Positions 1-9,244 of a DNA stretch of 64,000 nucleotides are shown one piece after another; the stretch's first letter is position 1, and the number at the start of each line of letters is the position of its first letter. Below the pieces are notes generated by a model that was not told where the DNA came from, searched no databases, and saw only the letters and a program-made list of their open reading frames with translations. The stretch is from Ruminococcus flavefaciens (GTDB lineage: Bacteria > Bacillota > Clostridia > Oscillospirales > Ruminococcaceae): assembly GCF_900119075.1 (NCBI RefSeq), contig NZ_FPIP01000001.1:434001-498000 (forward strand). Direction: 5' to 3'. The position numbers were made by a program, and so were the translations under genes.

Positions 1-82
1 ACACTTTTTTTGCTATGGCATACTATGTACTATAAAGCGAACAGAAAACGCTTTAAATACATTATTCAAGGAGCTTTTAATT

Positions 83-229
83 ATGTGTAATTCATGCTTT
101 GGCGGAAACAATTGCTGGTGTATCATTCTCTTAGTACTTCTCGTTATCATTCTCTTTTCAGGCTGTGGTAACAATGGCTGCGGCTGCGGTGACTGCGGCA
201 ACAATAACGGTTGTGGCTGCGGCTGTTAA
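83..229 (+). CDS. small Cys/Gly-rich single-span membrane peptide (48 aa)
   Basis: This 48-residue frame starts at ATG 83 behind an AGGAG site (69-73). It has a short Cys/Asn-rich head, a hydrophobic stretch (about residues 14-26, rich in I/L/V), and a tail that is almost only Gly, Cys and Asn in repeated GCGC units. It contains 12 cysteines. The layout resembles small Cys/Gly-rich or YjcZ-like sporulation-associated peptides of Firmicutes, but I cannot assign a family. A terminator follows directly, so it looks like a monocistronic gene. The tail could bind metal or cross-link by disulfides; both are speculation. The real start and terminator make it more than a chance frame. Confidence 0.6.
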   Translation: MCNSCFGGNNCWCIILLVLLVIILFSGCGNNGCGCGDCGNNNGCGCGC

Positions 230-242
230 GCAACGTAAAAAA

Positions 243-262
243 GGGACTGCGCTTGCAGTCCC
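243..262. terminator. bidirectional intrinsic terminator
   Basis: Perfect 8-bp stem GGGACTGC/GCAGTCCC with a GCTT loop, flanked by A-rich and T-rich runs. It sits between the small Cys-rich gene and the convergent clpX. Confidence 0.8.
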
Positions 263-268
263 TTTCGT

Positions 269-1555
269 TTATTCAGCTTTTAAAAGCTTGTTTCTTCTGT
301 TTATAAGCAGCGGTTGGGTTTCATTGATAACGCAGTCAGCTGTTACAGTTACCTTAGCTATGCTGCCGTCAGACGGAACAGTAAACATAGTTTTCATAAG
401 GATAGACTCAAGAATGGAGCGGAGTCCTCTTGCGCCTGTCTTCTGAGCGATAGCTTTCTTAGCTATCTCGGTAAGAGCTTCATCGTCTATTTCAAGTTCA
501 ATATCATCGTATCTGAAAAGCTTCTTGTACTGCTTGACAAGAGCGTTCTTAGGCTCGGTAAGTATTCTTACAAGTGAAGCTTCGTCGAGCTCCTCAAGAA
601 CGGATATAACAGGCAGTCTGCCTACGAATTCAGGTACCATACCGAATTTTACAAGGTCCTTTGGAACGACCTTTTTGAAGATATTTTCAGTCTCAATGTT
701 ATGAGTATTGATATCTCCGCCGAAGCCGATAGGAGCCTTGCCGATACGCTTCTGAATCTGCTTTTCAAGTCCGTCAAAGGCACCGCCGCAGATAAACAGG
801 ATATTCTTTGTGTTTATCTGGATAACCTCCTGATTCGGGTGCTTTCTGCCGCCCTGAGGGGGAACGTTTGAAACAGTACCCTCGATAATCTTAAGGAGAG
901 CCTGCTGAACGCCTTCACCGCTTACGTCACGGGTAAGTGATGTGTTTTCGGATTTTCTGGCGATCTTGTCTATCTCATCAATGTAGATGATTCCGCGCTC
1001 TGCTGACTTTATATCGAAATCAGCAGCCTGAATAAGTCTGAGAAGTACATTCTCAACGTCATCGCCGACATATCCTGCTTCGGTTATAGTAGTTGCGTCA
1101 GCTATAGCGAAAGGAACGTTAAGAAGCTTTGCGAGAGTCTGGGCAAGGAAGGTCTTACCAACACCGGTAGGACCGAGGAGAAGAACGTTGCTCTTCTGGA
1201 GCTCGACACCGTCCTTGTCGGAAAGGTCCTTGTCATTTTCCTGACTCATAATACGCTTATAATGATTATAAACTGCAACAGAAAGCGATATTTTTGCATC
1301 GTCCTGTCCGATAACATATTCATCGAGAAAAGCCTTTATTTCCATAGGCTTCATGAGCTTCATTGCAGAAACATCATTTTCTGTATCTGCCTTCGATGCT
1401 TTTCTATGCGCTTTAGCTACTCCAGAGCCATAGAGCATTTCATAGCAGTAAGTTACGCATTCATCACAAATATTAGATGAACCTGCCGAGAACATACTGC
1501 GAACTCTGTTTTCCCCTTTGCCGCAAAAGCTGCACGATTTAAACGTTTCAGCCAT
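269..1555 (-). CDS. clpX: ATP-dependent Clp protease ATP-binding subunit ClpX
   Basis: AAA+ unfoldase that feeds substrates to ClpP in the cytoplasm. The N-terminal C4 zinc-binding domain has Cys 8, 11, 30 and 33. Walker A GPTGVGKT is at residues 128-135, a Walker [11 protein letters not shown] at about 190, and the ClpP-docking IGF loop sits in APIGFGG. The length of 428 aa is normal for ClpX. It lies 10 bp downstream of clpP and in the same direction as tig-clpP, the conserved tig-clpP-clpX order of Firmicutes, so the three are probably cotranscribed at least in part. Confidence 0.98.
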   Translation of the reverse strand: MAETFKSCSFCGKGENRVRSMFSAGSSNICDECVTYCYEMLYGSGVAKAHRKASKADTENDVSAMKLMKPMEIKAFLDEYVIGQDDAKISLSVAVYNHYKRIMSQENDKDLSDKDGVELQKSNVLLLGPTGVGKTFLAQTLAKLLNVPFAIADATTITEAGYVGDDVENVLLRLIQAADFDIKSAERGIIYIDEIDKIARKSENTSLTRDVSGEGVQQALLKIIEGTVSNVPPQGGRKHPNQEVIQINTKNILFICGGAFDGLEKQIQKRIGKAPIGFGGDINTHNIETENIFKKVVPKDLVKFGMVPEFVGRLPVISVLEELDEASLVRILTEPKNALVKQYKKLFRYDDIELEIDDEALTEIAKKAIAQKTGARGLRSILESILMKTMFTVPSDGSIAKVTVTADCVINETQPLLINRRNKLLKAE

Positions 1556-1565
1556 TTAATAACCC

Positions 1566-2156
1566 CTACCTTTTTGTGATGACCTTATCTATAAGTCCGA
1601 ATTCGAGAGCCTCCTGGGCTGTCATATAATTATCTCTCTCACAAGCAGCGTGTATTTCTTCTACGCTCTTGCCTGTATTTGTTGCGATTATTTCTTCAAG
1701 CCTGTCTCTTGTACGCTCAAGATTCTTAGCGTGTATCATGATATCGGTCTGCTGACCGCCAAGTCCGCCGCCGATAAGAGGCTGGTGGATCATTATCTCA
1801 CTGTTGGGGAGAGCTATTCTCTTGCCCTTTGCTCCTGATGAAAGCAGAAATGCTCCCATTGAAGCAGCCATACCGATACATATCGTTGAAACGTCGCATT
1901 TGATGTAATTCATAGTGTCATAAATAGCCATTCCTGCGGTTACAGAACCTCCGGGGCTGTTTATATAAAGTGAAATGTCCTTTTCAGAATCCTGACTTTC
2001 AAGATAAAGAAGCTGAGCCACAACAACGCTTGCTGTAGCATCGTTGACCTGATCTGAAAGCATTATGATTCTGTCATTGAGCAGACGTGAATAGATATCA
2101 TAGGATCTTTCGCCTCTGCTTGTCTGTTCTACGACATAAGGTACCAGTACGCTCAT
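1566..2156 (-). CDS. clpP: ATP-dependent Clp protease proteolytic subunit ClpP
   Basis: Serine peptidase that forms the tetradecameric chamber of ClpXP. Catalytic triad residues are visible: Ser99 in GMAASMGA, His124 in MIHQP and Asp175 in ERDNYMTA. The length of 196 aa is typical, and there is little or no propeptide. The gene lies between tig and clpX. Housekeeping protein quality control, and in Firmicutes regulated proteolysis, are the expected roles. Confidence 0.98.
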   Translation of the reverse strand: MSVLVPYVVEQTSRGERSYDIYSRLLNDRIIMLSDQVNDATASVVVAQLLYLESQDSEKDISLYINSPGGSVTAGMAIYDTMNYIKCDVSTICIGMAASMGAFLLSSGAKGKRIALPNSEIMIHQPLIGGGLGGQQTDIMIHAKNLERTRDRLEEIIATNTGKSVEEIHAACERDNYMTAQEALEFGLIDKVITKR

Positions 2157-2259
2157 ATTTTATCGCCCTTTCTTTAAAAACAGTTGTCCCACATAAGCTG
2201 CGGGACAACATGATATTTTTTATGATTAATTGTCGAAAAAGCTGTTATTCAGCCATTTC

Positions 2260-3552
2260 TTATGCAACAGTGTTGTCTACAACAGCGTTTTCCTTAACGA
2301 GCTCGATAGCCTTCTGAACTCTGAGGTCTGTGATATAATCCTCAACAGGGATAAATCTCTTAACTGTTTCAACGTCGATGTTATTAGCAGCTGCGATCTC
2401 GCCGAGGCTGTTGTTGAGATCCTCGTCAGAGATCTGGATATTCTCGAGATCAGCGATCTTCTCAAGAGCAAGTCTGAGCTTAACTTCGTTTACAGCTCTG
2501 TCTCTGTATGTCTCTCTGAATGAATCCATATCCATTCCTGTGTACTGGAAATAGAGCTTAATATCCATGCCCTGCTGCTGGAGCTGCTGCTCGAATGATC
2601 TCATAAGAGAATCGATTCTCTGCTCATACATACAATTCGGAATAGGAGCGTCAACCTTGCTGATAAGAGCTTCCATTACAGCGTTCTCAAAGCCTGACTC
2701 AGCCTGCTGAGTTGCAGCCTCTTCGAGCTTTGTCTTGATGTCTTCCTTGTATTCTGCAACAGTCTCAAATTCTGTAGCGTCCTTAACGAGATCATCGTTG
2801 ATCTCAGGGAGCTCTTCATAGCTGATAGACTTGAGCTTGCACTTGAATGTAGCGTCCTTGCCTGCGTAATCTGTCATCTGGTAGTCCTCTGGGAACTTAA
2901 CGTTTACGTCAAACTCGTCGCCGATGTTGTGACCAACGATCTGATCCTCAAAACCTGGAATGAACTGACCGCTGCCGAGACGAAGAGGATGATCCTCACC
3001 CTTGCCGCCTTCAAATGCTTCGTCACCGAAGAAGCCCTCGAAGTCGATGATAACTTCATCGTCCATCTGAGCTGCTCTGTCTTCAACAGAAACGATACGA
3101 GCATTCTTCTTTCTGATGATATCAATCTGCTTGTCGATATCTTCATCAGTGATCTCCTTAACTTCCTTGGCAGCCTTGATGCCCTTGTAATCAGAGATCT
3201 CAATCTCAGGCTTTGTAACGCAGATAGCCTTGAGCTCTACGCCCTGCTCCTTATCGATAGAAGTAACTTCAACGTTAGGTCTGTCAACAAGAACAAGTCC
3301 TGTCTCCTTAACAGCTGCGTCTATTTCAGGTCCGAGGAGTGAGTTGATAGCGCCCTCATAGAAAGCACCCTCGCCGAACTCTCTCTCAGCAAGCTTTCTG
3401 GAAACCTTGCCTTTTCTGAAGCCTTTGATCTGGATATTCTTCTTCTGACGCTGATATTCTTTTTCAACAGCAGCCTCAAAAGCGTCTGCGTCAATTGAAA
3501 TTACTAACTCGGTAGTATTTACATCTGTCTTGTTTGATGATTTTAAACTCAT
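2260..3552 (-). CDS. tig: trigger factor (ribosome-associated chaperone/PPIase)
   Basis: Ribosome-bound chaperone that shields nascent chains. The N-terminal domain carries the ribosome-docking signature GFRKGKV at residues 44-50. An FKBP-type PPIase domain follows at about 160-245 (IDFEGFFGDEAFEGG and GFEDQIVG segments), then the helical C-terminal substrate cradle rich in Gln/Glu. The full length of 430 aa is standard. A strong Shine-Dalgarno (GGAGG) precedes the ATG. It is the first gene of the tig-clpP-clpX set. Confidence 0.98.
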   Translation of the reverse strand: MSLKSSNKTDVNTTELVISIDADAFEAAVEKEYQRQKKNIQIKGFRKGKVSRKLAEREFGEGAFYEGAINSLLGPEIDAAVKETGLVLVDRPNVEVTSIDKEQGVELKAICVTKPEIEISDYKGIKAAKEVKEITDEDIDKQIDIIRKKNARIVSVEDRAAQMDDEVIIDFEGFFGDEAFEGGKGEDHPLRLGSGQFIPGFEDQIVGHNIGDEFDVNVKFPEDYQMTDYAGKDATFKCKLKSISYEELPEINDDLVKDATEFETVAEYKEDIKTKLEEAATQQAESGFENAVMEALISKVDAPIPNCMYEQRIDSLMRSFEQQLQQQGMDIKLYFQYTGMDMDSFRETYRDRAVNEVKLRLALEKIADLENIQISDEDLNNSLGEIAAANNIDVETVKRFIPVEDYITDLRVQKAIELVKENAVVDNTVA

Positions 3553-3653
3553 ATTGATACGTCCTCCAATATTTATATAACATACTTGGTATATTATACC
3601 ACATTTCCAAAAATTTTTCTACTGATTTCCAACACTTCTGCATTATGCACAAT

Positions 3654-4346
3654 TTACAAAACTTTCTCTGGGATAAATTGTAGATAATCGCCTGCGATAA
3701 GATGGAAATTCACATCATCATAGGTGTTTTTTACGCAAAGTTCATGAGCTGAACGACCGTGTATGTGACCATAGTAGCAATCTTTTATCTTGTAGCGATA
3801 AAGGACTTCAAGTATGTCATAGTTAAAATTTGTTGCAAAAATAGGCGGATAGTGCAGAAAAACTATAGGTTCGAGATCTTCTGCAATTGCGGAACGGATA
3901 GAGGTCTCCAGACGCTGTACTTCCCTTTTCAGTACTTTTTCGTCCTGAGATTCACCGGGCATATTCACCCAGCCTCTTGTACCGCATATCCCGTATTTTT
4001 CATATGCATAATGATTGTTATGCAGTATTTTTATTGTATCAAGCTTCTCGGCAGCAAGGAACTCTTCCATTTTTTTCATGGTAGTCCACCAGTAATCGTG
4101 ATTTCCTTTGATGATTATCTTCTGCCCCGGAAGCTCGTTTATAAAATGAAAGTCAAGTGCTGCTTCTGCAAGGGACATTCCCCACGAAATATCCCCGGGG
4201 AGCACAACTGTATCATTTTCATTTATCAGTTCAAGCCAGTTCCTTTCGATCCGCTCCTGATAGTCCTCCCAGCCATTGAATATACTCATGGTCTTTTCGG
4301 GAGCACCCTTGCACAGGTGCAGATCAGCAAGTACAAACAAGCTCAT
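3654..4346 (-). CDS. calcineurin-like metallophosphoesterase
   Basis: A 230-aa soluble protein with every block of the binuclear metallophosphoesterase fold in order: DLHL near residue 8, GDISWG near 53, KGNHDYWW near 80, an FLHYPP His block near 165, and YGHIHG near 192. Known relatives hydrolyse phosphomonoesters, phosphodiesters or nucleotides, and the substrate cannot be read from the sequence. Its start is 1-2 bp from the end of thrC, so the two are probably cotranscribed, but no functional link to threonine synthesis is evident. Confidence 0.85.
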   Translation of the reverse strand: MSLFVLADLHLCKGAPEKTMSIFNGWEDYQERIERNWLELINENDTVVLPGDISWGMSLAEAALDFHFINELPGQKIIIKGNHDYWWTTMKKMEEFLAAEKLDTIKILHNNHYAYEKYGICGTRGWVNMPGESQDEKVLKREVQRLETSIRSAIAEDLEPIVFLHYPPIFATNFNYDILEVLYRYKIKDCYYGHIHGRSAHELCVKNTYDDVNFHLIAGDYLQFIPEKVL

Positions 4347-4347
4347 T

Positions 4348-5841
4348 TTATTTGCTCAGAGTTCTGAGCACATAATCCTTCTGGTCTGCCTTGTCTATAA
4401 CATCATTGAAACGCTCAGGCTTGTTTCTGAGGTCAGCAAGTGCTGCAGGAACAGGTATATCTGAAAGCTCCGCGATCTTGTCTACCTTGTCGTATTCGTC
4501 GATATCAGATACCTTTCCTTCAAGAGCTTCAAGAACAGCAGCGCTGAACTTGTAAGGACTTGCCGTTGAAGCGATAACAGTCTTTGTTGTATCGCCTGTA
4601 GCGTTCTTGTAGTCGTTGTAGACCTTTACTGCAACAGCTGTGTGTGTGTCGCAGGTATAGGAGTATTTCTCATAAATAGAGTGGATAGTTTCCTTTGTCT
4701 GTGCGTCATCGCAGAAGCCTGCGGCAAATTCCTCGGCAAGTTTTGCCTTTACGTCAGCATTTACTTCATACTTGCCCTCGGAAGCAAGCTTTCCGAACCA
4801 GTCACGGATAAGAGAGTCGTTCTTTCCTGTCATGAGGTAAAGAAGTCTCTCAAGATTGCTTGAGATAAGGATATCCATAGAAGGTGAAACAGTAGCATAG
4901 AACTGTCTGTTTCTGTCGTAAACACCTGTGTTTATGAAATCAGTGAGAACGTTATTGATGTTTGAAGCGCAGATAAGCTTGTTTACGGGAACTCCCATAT
5001 GCTTTGCATAGTAAGCAGCAAGGATATTTCCGAAGTTTCCAGTTGGAACTACGATGTTTATCTTGTCGCCGAGCGCTATCTCGCCGTCCTTAACAAGCTC
5101 GGCATAAGCTGATACATAGTAAACTACCTGAGGAACAAGACGTCCCCAGTTGATAGAGTTAGCACTTGAGAACATCATTCCCTTTTCTTCAAGTGCCTTC
5201 TTTACGTCGTCATTGGTGAAAATAGCCTTTACACCGTTCTGGCAGTCGTCGAAGTTGCCCTTGATAGCGCATACTCCTACGTTTGAGCCTTCCTGAGTCT
5301 TCATCTGTCTCTTCTGCATCGGGCTTACGCCGTCCTCGGGATAGAAAACAAGGATAGAAGTTCCTTCAACGTCCTTGAAGCCCTCAAGAGCTGCTTTACC
5401 TGTATCGCCTGATGTAGCAACGAGGATAACTATCTTCTTGTCGAGCTTTATCTTCTTTGCGGAAGTTGTAAGGAAGTAAGGCAGTATCTGGAGCGCCATA
5501 TCCTTGAATGCGCAGGTTGGACCGTGCCAGAGCTCCAGCATATATGTACCATCGAAGAGATGAGCCATCTCTGCAATGCTTTCTGTTTCAAAGTTCTTTG
5601 TGCTGTACGCATTGTCTGTACAGTAATGTATCTCAGCCTCTGTAAAGTCTGTGAGATACTTAGCAAACACATAAGCAGCTCTGTCGGCATACTTCATGTC
5701 GCCGATAGCTTTTATCTCGTCAAGAGTGAGCTGAGGAATGCTCTCGGGAACAAAAAGTCCACCCTCTGCTGAAATACCCTGTGTAATGGCTTCAGCGCTG
5801 CTGACCTTGACACTGCTGTTTCTTGTGCTGTTATAGAACAT
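4348..5841 (-). CDS. thrC: threonine synthase
   Basis: PLP-dependent enzyme converting O-phosphohomoserine to threonine. The PLP lysine lies in GPTCAFKDMA (K113 with the start used here) and the phosphate-binding loop in VATSGDTGKAALEG. At 497 aa it is the long threonine synthase form. I place the start at ATG 5841, which has AAAGGTG 7-8 bp upstream; a GTG three codons earlier lies inside that ribosome binding site. I see no T-box or other riboswitch upstream, because yraN ends only 12 bp away. Confidence 0.95.
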   Translation of the reverse strand: MFYNSTRNSSVKVSSAEAITQGISAEGGLFVPESIPQLTLDEIKAIGDMKYADRAAYVFAKYLTDFTEAEIHYCTDNAYSTKNFETESIAEMAHLFDGTYMLELWHGPTCAFKDMALQILPYFLTTSAKKIKLDKKIVILVATSGDTGKAALEGFKDVEGTSILVFYPEDGVSPMQKRQMKTQEGSNVGVCAIKGNFDDCQNGVKAIFTNDDVKKALEEKGMMFSSANSINWGRLVPQVVYYVSAYAELVKDGEIALGDKINIVVPTGNFGNILAAYYAKHMGVPVNKLICASNINNVLTDFINTGVYDRNRQFYATVSPSMDILISSNLERLLYLMTGKNDSLIRDWFGKLASEGKYEVNADVKAKLAEEFAAGFCDDAQTKETIHSIYEKYSYTCDTHTAVAVKVYNDYKNATGDTTKTVIASTASPYKFSAAVLEALEGKVSDIDEYDKVDKIAELSDIPVPAALADLRNKPERFNDVIDKADQKDYVLRTLSK

Positions 5842-5853
5842 ATTTATCACCTT

Positions 5854-6231
5854 TCAAAATATGAAGTTGTAGCCTGTTGTATCATAGGCATTGGTTATAT
5901 AATCAATGCTGAGCACCTTGCTGTCCGAAATGATGACTTGTGCGACATCGAATCTCGGTTGGAGCATATTAGGGTGCTTACAGCAATAATCAGCGGCAGT
6001 TTTTATAATAAGACCGCGTTTTCTTTTGTTGACAGCCTCAAATCCTGAGAGCATGCTGTCGGGCTTTCGGGATTTGACTTCAACAAAAGCGATATAGTCA
6101 CCGTTTTCAGCGATTATATCTATCTCACCGCCCTTTATCCTGTAATTTCGGGCGACGATATTATATCCGCGCTCGGTCAGATAAGTGCAAACACTTTCCT
6201 CGCCGAGCTTTCCTATTTCAGTTTTAGTCAT
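5854..6231 (-). CDS. YraN family protein (UPF0102)
   Basis: A 125-aa protein of the UPF0102/YraN family, which has a restriction-endonuclease-like fold. The family signature is complete: [17 protein letters not shown] near the N-terminus, GGEIDIIA with the acidic metal ligands, and FVEVKSR with the E-x-K active-site pattern. Its biological role is not established, though a link to DNA repair or processing has been suggested from the fold. It overlaps the 3' end of rnhB by 8 bp, a common neighbour pair in Firmicutes. Confidence 0.9.
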   Translation of the reverse strand: MTKTEIGKLGEESVCTYLTERGYNIVARNYRIKGGEIDIIAENGDYIAFVEVKSRKPDSMLSGFEAVNKRKRGLIIKTAADYCCKHPNMLQPRFDVAQVIISDSKVLSIDYITNAYDTTGYNFIF

Positions 6232-6841
6232 ATAGTTTTTTCAGAAATGTCTTGCGATGAACTTCTGATATACCGAATTCGGCTATCTTTTCATAGTGGA
6301 GCTTTGTTCCGTAGCCCTTGTGCTGCGAAAAGCAGTACTCAGGATACTTTTCGTCAAGCTCGCGCATATAGCGGTCTCGGGATACCTTTGCAAGTATTGA
6401 AGCTGCGGCTATTGAAGCCGAAACAGCGTCTCCGTGGATAACAAACTGGCTCTTGCAGTTGAGCTGGGGCAGCCTGTTTCCGTCTACAAGTGCCAAATCA
6501 GGACTTACGCCAAGTCCGTCAACAGCTCTTTTCATAGCAAGCATTGTTGCCTGCAAAATGTTGAGTTCATCTATTTCCTGTACGCTTGCCGTTGCAACGC
6601 AGTATGCGTCGGCTTTTGCGATAACTTCGTCGTAAAGAAGCTCTCTGCGCTTTTCGGATATCTTCTTGCTGTCGTTGAGATAGTCTATAAGAACAGAATC
6701 GTTGAGGATAACTGCAGCGGCATAAACATCGCCTGCAAGCGGTCCCCTGCCTGCTTCATCGACTCCGCAGATAACCGGATATTTCTTTCGGAGTTCTGTA
6801 TCGTAGTCGAAAAGCTCCTTGTGAAGAACTATTCTTGCCAT
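6224..6841 (-). CDS. rnhB: ribonuclease HII
   Basis: Removes ribonucleotides and RNA primers from RNA-DNA hybrids. The catalytic signature [14 protein letters not shown] carries Asp28 and Glu29, and a second acidic block is VDGNRLP. Further conserved segments are [14 protein letters not shown] and SQHKGYGT. The 205-aa length is typical. Its start shares one base with the rbgA stop, and it sits in the rbgA-rnhB-yraN order common in Clostridia, so translational coupling is likely. Confidence 0.97.
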   Translation of the reverse strand: MARIVLHKELFDYDTELRKKYPVICGVDEAGRGPLAGDVYAAAVILNDSVLIDYLNDSKKISEKRRELLYDEVIAKADAYCVATASVQEIDELNILQATMLAMKRAVDGLGVSPDLALVDGNRLPQLNCKSQFVIHGDAVSASIAAASILAKVSRDRYMRELDEKYPEYCFSQHKGYGTKLHYEKIAEFGISEVHRKTFLKKLYD

Positions 6842-7722
6842 TACTGCTCCTTCTGCGGCGGAGCTTCGAGAGTTATCTTTCCGAGCTTGCCGCTTCTGAA
6901 TTCATCAAGAACTGTTATTGCGGCGCGTTCGGTGTTTATCTCACCGCCTGATATCATCATGCCGCGCTTCTTTCCGACTTTTTCAAGGAGCTCAAAGCCC
7001 TTGTCCTCTTCCGAAAGCTCTATTTTGTATCTTTCGGTGAGAGAAGCAGGATAATTTTCGGCAAGATAGCTAAGAAGCTTCATTGCAAGAGTTTCGATAT
7101 CAAGGATATCATCGCTAATAGCTCCTGTAAATGCAAGCCTTATTGCAACGTCCTGATCCTCGAATTTAGGCCACAAAACACCGGGCATATCAAGAAGCTC
7201 TGTGTTGTTGTCGAGCTTTACCCACTGCTTTGTACGGGTAACACCGGGCCTGTCCTCAACCTTTGCACGCTTAGAGCCTGCTAACTTATTTATAAGAGAA
7301 GATTTGCCAACATTTGGTATTCCGACTATCATAAGGCGTATTGCTGCGCCTGTCATGCCGTTTTTGGCACGTTTTTCCATTAACTCTTTCAGGACAGTGT
7401 TTTTTATAGTCGGAAGAATGGATTTCAGTCCTTTTCCTGACTTACAGTCTACTGCCAAAGCAGCGCAGCCGCAGTTCTTGAAGTAGTTCACCCATAGCTG
7501 AGTAGCCTTATCGTCAGCAAGATCACACTTGTTGAGCAGAACCATTCTCGGCTTGTTCCTTGTAAGTTTATCCATTTCAGGATTTCGGCTGCTTAGGGGA
7601 GTTCGTGCGTCCAATATTTCTACAACAGCGTCAACAAGGGAAAGATTAGAAGCTATCAATCGCCTTGTTTTCGCCATATGACCAGGAAACCACTGGATCT
7701 GTTTCATATCGCTGTTATCCAT
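6841..7722 (-). CDS. rbgA: ribosome biogenesis GTPase RbgA/YlqF
   Basis: Circularly permuted GTPase needed for late 50S assembly. The motif order is permuted as expected: G4 NKCDLAD comes first, then G1 [16 protein letters not shown], then G3 DMPGVLWP. The N-terminus [13 protein letters not shown] is the RbgA/YlqF hallmark. The length of 293 aa is standard. It lies between lepB and rnhB, and the rplS-lepB-rbgA-rnhB order is the usual Firmicutes ribosome-assembly neighbourhood. Confidence 0.97.
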   Translation of the reverse strand: MDNSDMKQIQWFPGHMAKTRRLIASNLSLVDAVVEILDARTPLSSRNPEMDKLTRNKPRMVLLNKCDLADDKATQLWVNYFKNCGCAALAVDCKSGKGLKSILPTIKNTVLKELMEKRAKNGMTGAAIRLMIVGIPNVGKSSLINKLAGSKRAKVEDRPGVTRTKQWVKLDNNTELLDMPGVLWPKFEDQDVAIRLAFTGAISDDILDIETLAMKLLSYLAENYPASLTERYKIELSEEDKGFELLEKVGKKRGMMISGGEINTERAAITVLDEFRSGKLGKITLEAPPQKEQ

Positions 7723-7756
7723 AATTGCCTCCTGTTTATGTGTATCAGTTGATTTA

Positions 7757-8509
7757 TCAGAATTTAAGGATCTTGAAGTCCTTTATAGGTGAATATCTGA
7801 TAAGTGCTTTTCCGTATATCTGTTCTTTCTTTATAAGACCAACATCGCCGCTTCGGCTGTCGGAAGAATTTCTTCTGTTGTCGCCCATAACGAAGTAGTA
7901 ACCCTCGGGTACTGTTATAGGGAAATCAAACATTCCGCCGTCAGAAACTACGGTCTCTTTTATGTAAGGCTCATCAAGAACCTTGCCGTCAACGATGACC
8001 TGCTCGTTTTCGGCGTCAATATCGATAGTCTGACCGGGCTCTGCAATAACTCGCTTGATTATGCATTCCTTAAGTGAGGAACCTGTGATATCTCTTTCGT
8101 AAATGCTGCCGTCTTCATTGAGGAGGTATGCCTCGTCGTTGTTGATAACGATGATATCTCCATAGTGAGGACCGCCGTAAATAGTTGTCATGAAGATCCT
8201 GTCCTTGTCCATGAGAGTATCATTCATCGATCTTCCCACAACATTTACAGGGTGAAGCAGATATGTAAATATCATAACGATAACGAATACGGTAACAAGA
8301 GTTGATTCGATTATTTCAAGAATATCGTCAACTATCTTGCTTTCCTTTTCTTCTGCCTTTTTTTCTTCATCGTCTTTATCGTTGGATTCTTCGGAAGCCT
8401 TTTCTGCTTTTTCAGCAGTTTTTTCTGCTTTTTCTTCGGCTTCAACAGCAGCTTCGGATGCTACTTCTTCCTCTGTGTTTTCGGATAAATCTTTTATTTC
8501 ATCAGCCAT
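7757..8509 (-). CDS. lepB: signal peptidase I with long charged N-terminal extension
   Basis: Membrane serine/lysine-dyad protease that removes signal peptides from secreted proteins. Ser94 lies in GRSMNDTL and Lys152 in IKRVIAEPGQ. A single membrane span is at about 64-85, and the C-terminal box GDNRRNSSDSR is present. The first about 58 residues are an unusual cytoplasmic extension made almost entirely of Glu, Ala, Lys and Ser, predicted helical or disordered; many type I peptidases start only a few residues before the span. It is adjacent to rplS and rbgA. Confidence 0.95.
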   Translation of the reverse strand: MADEIKDLSENTEEEVASEAAVEAEEKAEKTAEKAEKASEESNDKDDEEKKAEEKESKIVDDILEIIESTLVTVFVIVMIFTYLLHPVNVVGRSMNDTLMDKDRIFMTTIYGGPHYGDIIVINNDEAYLLNEDGSIYERDITGSSLKECIIKRVIAEPGQTIDIDAENEQVIVDGKVLDEPYIKETVVSDGGMFDFPITVPEGYYFVMGDNRRNSSDSRSGDVGLIKKEQIYGKALIRYSPIKDFKILKF

Positions 8510-8549
8510 AATTGCTGCCTCCAGACCATATTAAATATCAAAATGTAGC

Positions 8550-8570
8550 AAAAAAGGGACTTTAAGTCCC
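8550..8570 (-). terminator. intrinsic terminator after rplS
   Basis: GGGACTTTAAGTCCC palindrome at 8556-8570 with a run of T on the minus strand just after it. A second hairpin (TCAGCCG/CGGCTGA, 8589-8610) lies between it and the rplS stop. Confidence 0.75.
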
Positions 8571-8627
8571 TCAAGGAAAGAAGATGAGTCAGCCGAAATT
8601 GATCGGCTGAACTCAGTCTGCAACCTG

Positions 8628-8972
8628 TTAGCGGATCTGTTCCTTGACCTTAGCAGCCTTACCAACTCTGTCTCTGAGGTAGTAGAGCTTAGCTCTGCGA
8701 ACTTTACCGTATCTTACAACCTCTACCTTGTCAACAACAGGAGAGTGAAGTGGGAATACTCTTTCGATACCGCAGCCGTGAGCAACACGTCTTACAGTGA
8801 AAGTCTCGCTGATACCGCCGTGCTTCTTAGCGATAACAGTTCCCTCGAAAACCTGAATACGGCTCTTGTCGCCTTCCTTGATCTGTACGTGAACCTTTAC
8901 GGTATCACCTACATTGAACTCAGGAACGTTTTCCTTCATGCTTGATTCGCTGATTAACTTGAGTGCATCCAT
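8628..8972 (-). CDS. rplS: 50S ribosomal protein L19
   Basis: Ribosomal large-subunit protein at the 30S-50S interface. The 114-aa length and conserved blocks ([20 protein letters not shown], ending [10 protein letters not shown]; then [18 protein letters not shown] and [10 protein letters not shown]) identify it securely. It has an AGGAGG ribosome binding site and a long hairpin-rich 5' leader. Hairpins and a terminator separate it from lepB downstream. Confidence 0.98.
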   Translation of the reverse strand: MDALKLISESSMKENVPEFNVGDTVKVHVQIKEGDKSRIQVFEGTVIAKKHGGISETFTVRRVAHGCGIERVFPLHSPVVDKVEVVRYGKVRRAKLYYLRDRVGKAAKVKEQIR

Positions 8973-8994
8973 TTTATTTTCCTCCTAAAATTTC

Positions 8995-9165
8995 CGAACA
9001 TTCTTACCTGTTCCGCAGCAGCCGTTCAGCATTCGGCTTGTGCAGAAATAATGTAATAAGTGTACTTATAGTACACAGGCTCAAAATGAGCTGCAGGCAG
9101 CGGACTATCCGATTTAATGTCTTTCGGCATTAACCCTCATTCGGGCATAAAGATACCCGAACGGA
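8995..9165 (-). promoter_or_regulatory. structured rplS 5' leader (candidate autoregulatory RNA)
   Basis: The ~270-bp gap upstream of rplS holds at least five small inverted repeats in about 140 nt: GCCG/CGGC (9021-9037), GTGTAC/GTACAC (9060-9076), GCTCA/TGAGC (9079-9091), CGGA/TCCG (9101-9111) and TTCGGG/CCCGAA (9140-9161). Firmicutes ribosomal protein genes, including rplS, often have such protein-binding leaders. I infer autoregulation by L19 but did not match it to a covariance model. Confidence 0.5.
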
Positions 9166-9244
9166 TTTCAAATGCTTTTATATCATACCACACTCTGACA
9201 AAAAATGCAAGTGTTTTTTGTGCAAAAATATATATTTAATATAT

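Noticed and set aside
5842..5853. T-box or amino-acid riboswitch before thrC
   Set aside because: Only 12 bp separate thrC from yraN, so there is no room for one.
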